DNA from: Methanosarcina mazei S-6
Lineage (GTDB): Archaea > Halobacteriota > Methanosarcinia > Methanosarcinales > Methanosarcinaceae
Length of the DNA stretch: 64,000 bases
Assembly (NCBI RefSeq): GCF_000970205.1
Contig: NZ_CP009512.1
Coordinates: forward strand, 3,410,001-3,474,000
Reading direction: 5' to 3'
How positions within the stretch are numbered: position 1 is the stretch's first letter; each line of letters begins with the position of its first letter. The notes beneath the pieces are model-generated. The model was not told the DNA's origin. It worked only from the letters and a program-made list of their open reading frames with translations, and searched no databases. The position numbers were made by a program, and so were the translations under genes. Shown piece by piece: positions 61,068 through 64,000 of the stretch.

Positions 61068-61325
61068 TCATAGAGTTTGATTAAATAAAAATGGTTTTAA
61101 TAATAACCACTTTAATAATAAAAGGGGAATTTATAAATAATTAATCTTTATTTAACTATAGAAGGGGTAATTTAGAGTTTCAGAGTCAATAAATGCTCAG
61201 AAAATGGTATTGACCACAAAAGTATATTTTTTATGATATTTATACAGCTTCTGCGCAAAAACTTCAAAAAAGAAATATTCCAGGCCATAATTTTTAAAAA
61301 TAGAGATACAGGAAATCTAAATAAC
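61068..61325. other. Upstream region of the repeat surface protein
   Basis: About 260 bases, A/T-rich, containing promoter-like tracts (61085-61150) for the minus-strand gene. No gene is supported. Confidence 0.45.
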
Positions 61326-61672
61326 TTATTTTAAGCAGTTTTCAGCCCATTCTCTTACCATATTAAACATTCCATCCGGTACTTCTGACAGATCGTGCCC
61401 TGTAACTTCGAATATTGAGTTTTCTGGTTCCTATTTCAGGAAAATATGAATACATTGATCTTCATGAAGGAAGTTTTTCACATTCATCTCCGCGTATAAG
61501 GAGAAATAAAACCACTCATCAGGATAAAAGATCGGTCTTCTGGAACAGGACAATAAAGTGCTCCTTCAGGACTAAAATCAGTTTTAAAATGAATATCATA
61601 AGTACTTGAAGAAAAATAACATAAAAAGATAGTTTTTCCAGAGAGAAATGTTATAATAACTTCCAGGCACAT
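61326..61672 (-). pseudogene. Decayed gene fragment
   Basis: On the minus strand a frame from about 61672 reads YDIHFKTDFSPEGALYCPVPEDRSFIL and stops at 61484. A shift gives AEMNVKNFLHEDQCIHIF, a second shift continues as ENSIFEVTGHDLSEVPDGMFNMVREWAENCLK with a stop at 61326. The three pieces look like one protein of about 110 residues broken by two frameshifts. I do not know the family. Confidence 0.4.
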
Positions 61673-61759
61673 TCAAAGGCATAACTTTAATTAAAAATAT
61701 GGCAAATGAAAAGTGATTTTGCTGACAATACTTTACTGGCACTTACCGGAGCTATTATT

Positions 61760-62167
61760 ATGGAGAATCTCATAAATTTTTTTAAGAAGGATAAATTCGC
61801 CATGCATTCAGGCATACAACTGCTGGAAGCCTCCCCAGGCTATGCAAAAGCCAGAATGGAGATAGAAGAAAAACATCTTAATGCATTAAGGGCAGTGCAG
61901 GGAGGCGCATTGTTTACTCTTGCAGACCTTGCTTTTGCAGCAGCCTCGAATGCATACGGAATTGCTGCAGTCGGGATAAACTCAAATATATCTTTTGTAA
62001 AAGCCGCAACAAAAGGGACTCTCATAGCCGAAGCAAAAGAAACTTCAATAAATCCTAAAATTGCCACATATACCGTAAACATTACTGATGAAGAAGGAGA
62101 TCTTGTAGCAATATTTATGGGTATGGTTTACAGGAAAAAATTTACGCTTGATTTTTCTGAAGCTTAA
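61760..62167 (+). CDS. PaaI-type hotdog thioesterase
   Basis: A 135-residue hotdog-fold protein from the ATG at 61760 (GGAG eight bases upstream). The frame is open to 61706 without a ribosome site. Family motifs: HLNALRAVQGGALFTLADLAFAAASNAYG, in which Asn and Gly-Gly shape the active site, and ISFVKAATKGTLIAEAKE. PaaI-like enzymes cleave acyl- or phenylacyl-CoA esters. The substrate is unknown. Single gene. Confidence 0.9.
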   Translation: MENLINFFKKDKFAMHSGIQLLEASPGYAKARMEIEEKHLNALRAVQGGALFTLADLAFAAASNAYGIAAVGINSNISFVKAATKGTLIAEAKETSINPKIATYTVNITDEEGDLVAIFMGMVYRKKFTLDFSEA

Positions 62168-62315
62168 GCTTCAGAAATAAAAATTGCGCCTGAAATTGTG
62201 ACTTAAGCTAAGCTCAAAAGAAAAACAGCGGCAAAATAAGTAAGATGCTGCTTAAAGTAAAAACAAAATAAAAACACCCTAAAAATATCCGTTTTTTGTA
62301 ATTTAAAAAAGCTCA

Positions 62316-62387
62316 TGCGACTGCCGGGATTCGAACCCGGGTTCTAAGCTTGGGAAGCTCAGGTCATAGCCACTAAACCACAGTCGC
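62316..62387 (-). tRNA. tRNA-Gly, anticodon CCC
   Basis: Seventy-two bases on the minus strand fold as a complete cloverleaf: acceptor GCGACTG/CAGTCGC, D-arm with TTTAGTGGCTATGA, anticodon arm TGAGC-TTCCCAA-GCTTA with anticodon CCC, and T-arm CCGGG-TTCGAAT-CCCGG. The discriminator is A, usual for archaeal tRNA-Gly. CCA is not encoded and no intron is present. It reads GGG codons. Confidence 0.97.
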
Positions 62388-62597
62388 ATACAGTCTAAGG
62401 AACTGCTATGTACTCTTCTCATGCATCTTTTAGATATTAAAGTTTTCGGTGACAGTGATAAAAACACCCGGGAGAGCCGGCTTGCCCTCTGCAGGAATGA
62501 AATCTCTTTTTTGGAAATTTGAGGGTGCAAAGCGATAAAGACCGGGGCAGGGAATAGTTATTGTAGAAATTTCAACCAGCTTTTTCGGAGAGGGGCA

Positions 62598-64000
62598 ATG
62601 GTGAGGTTTAAAGAGCTTGCAGAGCTTTTTGAGGAGCTTGAGAAGACCACGTCCCACAGGGAAATCGTAAGAAGGATTTCTGAATTTTTTAAGAATCTCA
62701 AAGGAGATGAGGTGAAGGACAGTGCGTATCTTTTTCTTGGAAGCACCGGGCCTGCCTTTGAAAACACAACCCTGGGGATCAAGGACATGCTTGCCATAAG
62801 GGCCATTGCAGGAGCTTACGGAGTTACCAGAGAAGATGTCAGTAAAAGGTATGCAAGAACAGGAGACCTTGGAGATGTGGCTTTTGAACTCAGCAAAAAA
62901 AGAGAATCTTCCCTGACCATTGAGGATGTTTTTCAAAGGCTTCTGCAGATAAGAGAAACCTCAGGAAAAGGCAGTCAGGAAGAAAAAACAGCCCTTTTTT
63001 CGGACATCTTACAAAAAGCCACACCTGAAGAAGGTAAATATATAGTGCGACTTGTGCTCGGAAGGCTAAGATTGGGGTTCGGAGACCAGTTCTTGCTCGA
63101 AGCTTTCTCAATCGCATTTACAGGGGACAAAAAACATGCCGCAAAAATAAAAGAAAGCTACAGCGTCTGTACGGATATCGGGGAGCTAGCAAAAATCCTT
63201 GCAGAAAACGGAGCAAGGGCTACAGGGTTTATCTCCATAAAACCGGGTAGGCCGGTAAAATCCATGCTCTCCCAGCGAGTCGAAAGTTTTGAAGAGCTTG
63301 AAAAAAGGGTTAAGGGAAAAAAAGCTGCTGAAGAGAAATATGATGGAGAGAGGGTGCAGGTACATAAAACCGGTGAGGGGATTAAAGCTTTTTCCCGCAG
63401 GCTTGAGGACATAACTTCCCAGTACCCTGAAATTATCGAAGATGTCAGAAAAACCGTCCCTGCAAATGAAATAGTGCTTGATGGAGAAATAGTTGCATAC
63501 GCAGAACTGGAAAGAAACGGTAACCGGATAGAAGAATTTTACCCGTTTCAGAACCTCATGCAGAGGCGAAGAAAGTACGAGATTGAAAATTACAGGAAGA
63601 AATGCCCGGTAGCAGTATTCTTTTTTGATATCCTTTACCTTAACGGAGAGCCCCTTCTAAAGAGGCCCTATCCTGAAAGAAGGGCTTTGCTTGAGATGAA
63701 CGTTGTTGAGTCAGGAATAATTCGTCTGTCAAAAAGAATCGTTACGGAAAGCGTTGAGGAAATTGAGGATTTTTTTAACGAAACCATAGAAAAGGGGCTT
63801 GAAGGAATAGTGGTCAAGTCCATGAGCAGCAACTCTTATTACGAAGCCGGGAAAAGGAGCTGGTTCTGGTTCAAATGGAAACAGGAGTATTCAGAGGGGA
63901 TGAGAGAGACCTTTGACCTTGTGGTTGTGGGGAGTTATTACGGAAGAGGGAGGAGAAAAGGGTCATTTGGAGCTCTTCTCTGTGCAGTCCTGAATAAAGA
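62598..64000 (+). CDS. lig: ATP-dependent DNA ligase (partial, cut by window end)
   Basis: The frame runs from ATG 62598 (GGAGAGGGG just upstream) to the last base, about 467 residues; the C-terminal OB fold is cut. An N-terminal DNA-binding domain spans about 1-215. The adenylation site is Lys247 in EKYDGERVQVHK (motif I). Motif III LDGEIVAY, motif IV EGIVVKS and motif V WFKWK follow in order. It seals nicks with ATP in replication and repair. It lies 210 bases after the divergent tRNA-Gly. Confidence 0.96.
   Translation, partial: MVRFKELAELFEELEKTTSHREIVRRISEFFKNLKGDEVKDSAYLFLGSTGPAFENTTLGIKDMLAIRAIAGAYGVTREDVSKRYARTGDLGDVAFELSKKRESSLTIEDVFQRLLQIRETSGKGSQEEKTALFSDILQKATPEEGKYIVRLVLGRLRLGFGDQFLLEAFSIAFTGDKKHAAKIKESYSVCTDIGELAKILAENGARATGFISIKPGRPVKSMLSQRVESFEELEKRVKGKKAAEEKYDGERVQVHKTGEGIKAFSRRLEDITSQYPEIIEDVRKTVPANEIVLDGEIVAYAELERNGNRIEEFYPFQNLMQRRRKYEIENYRKKCPVAVFFFDILYLNGEPLLKRPYPERRALLEMNVVESGIIRLSKRIVTESVEEIEDFFNETIEKGLEGIVVKSMSSNSYYEAGKRSWFWFKWKQEYSEGMRETFDLVVVGSYYGRGRRKGSFGALLCAVLNK

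Noticed and set aside
59986-61080. 364-codon plus-strand frame opposite the Asn/Thr-rich surface protein
   Set aside because: Antisense of a biased repeat gene; the minus-strand gene has a signal peptide and strong ribosome site.
62316-62387. tRNA-Gly as an integration site of a mobile element
   Set aside because: No integrase gene and no repeated tRNA 3' segment nearby.
62303-63412. Minus-strand frames opposite the DNA ligase and tRNA
   Set aside because: They cross the tRNA gene or lie antisense to the ligase, which has all adenylation motifs.

Overview
The window looks like chromosome of a Methanosarcina-type methanogenic archaeon. The evidence is a methylcobamide:coenzyme M methyltransferase of the MtaA type, a class II lysyl-tRNA synthetase, several histidine kinases with 7TM, PAS or PocR sensors, NosD-like and Asn/Thr-rich surface proteins, A/T-rich spacers with archaeal TATA boxes and oligo-U terminators, and insertion sequences typical of Methanosarcina. 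Both ends cut genes: a glycosyltransferase at the left and an ATP-dependent DNA ligase at the right.

Layout. 0-12 kb: glycosyltransferase end, AhpD-like protein, SPL-type radical SAM protein, UbiA-type prenyltransferase, a complete polar amino-acid ABC transporter (binding lipoprotein, permease, ATPase), a Glu-rich lipoprotein that shares its leader with the transporter lipoprotein, an IMPACT-family protein with an apparent CTG start, a TolB-like propeller surface protein, a GNAT protein, and a MazG-like/cupin fusion. 12.2-15.0 kb: an ISH3-type element interrupted by an IS256-family element, both with intact target duplications. 15-19 kb: EamA transporter, MtaA-like methyltransferase, 7TM-PAS histidine kinase. 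20.3-21.8 kb: an IS110-family element with a strongly structured upstream non-coding end (candidate bridge RNA), inserted in the loop of a two-hairpin 3' element. An uninterrupted copy of that element lies at 52.2 kb.

21.8-35.6 kb is an accessory zone: an orphan TaqI-type specificity-domain protein, a giant NosD-like surface protein, small secreted proteins, HicAB with an exact 287-bp second copy of its promoter and hicB start, a wHTH/DUF3467 pair, an orphan MNT nucleotidyltransferase, a frameshifted antitoxin-like gene, and a 939-residue SIR2-STAND ATPase that resembles single-gene antiphage defence proteins. A 115-bp MITE-like relic follows it. This is the best place to look for an undescribed immune system.

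35.7-64 kb is mostly housekeeping and envelope: Lhr-type helicase, lysS, a PocR-PAS histidine kinase, an ICC-like phosphoesterase, a membrane-anchored Lon-type (S16) protease domain, cysS, Maf, a KefB-like antiporter, an ICMT-family protein, isochorismatase-type hydrolase, rhodanese, MarR and GNAT proteins, a Cys-rich KDKC-repeat secreted protein, a ferric-reductase-like membrane protein, a voltage-sensor channel with a non-canonical filter, a heavily glycosylatable surface protein, a thioesterase, tRNA-Gly(CCC) and DNA ligase. Short tandem repeats occur in many spacers, most strikingly a ten-copy 19-bp array upstream of lysS.
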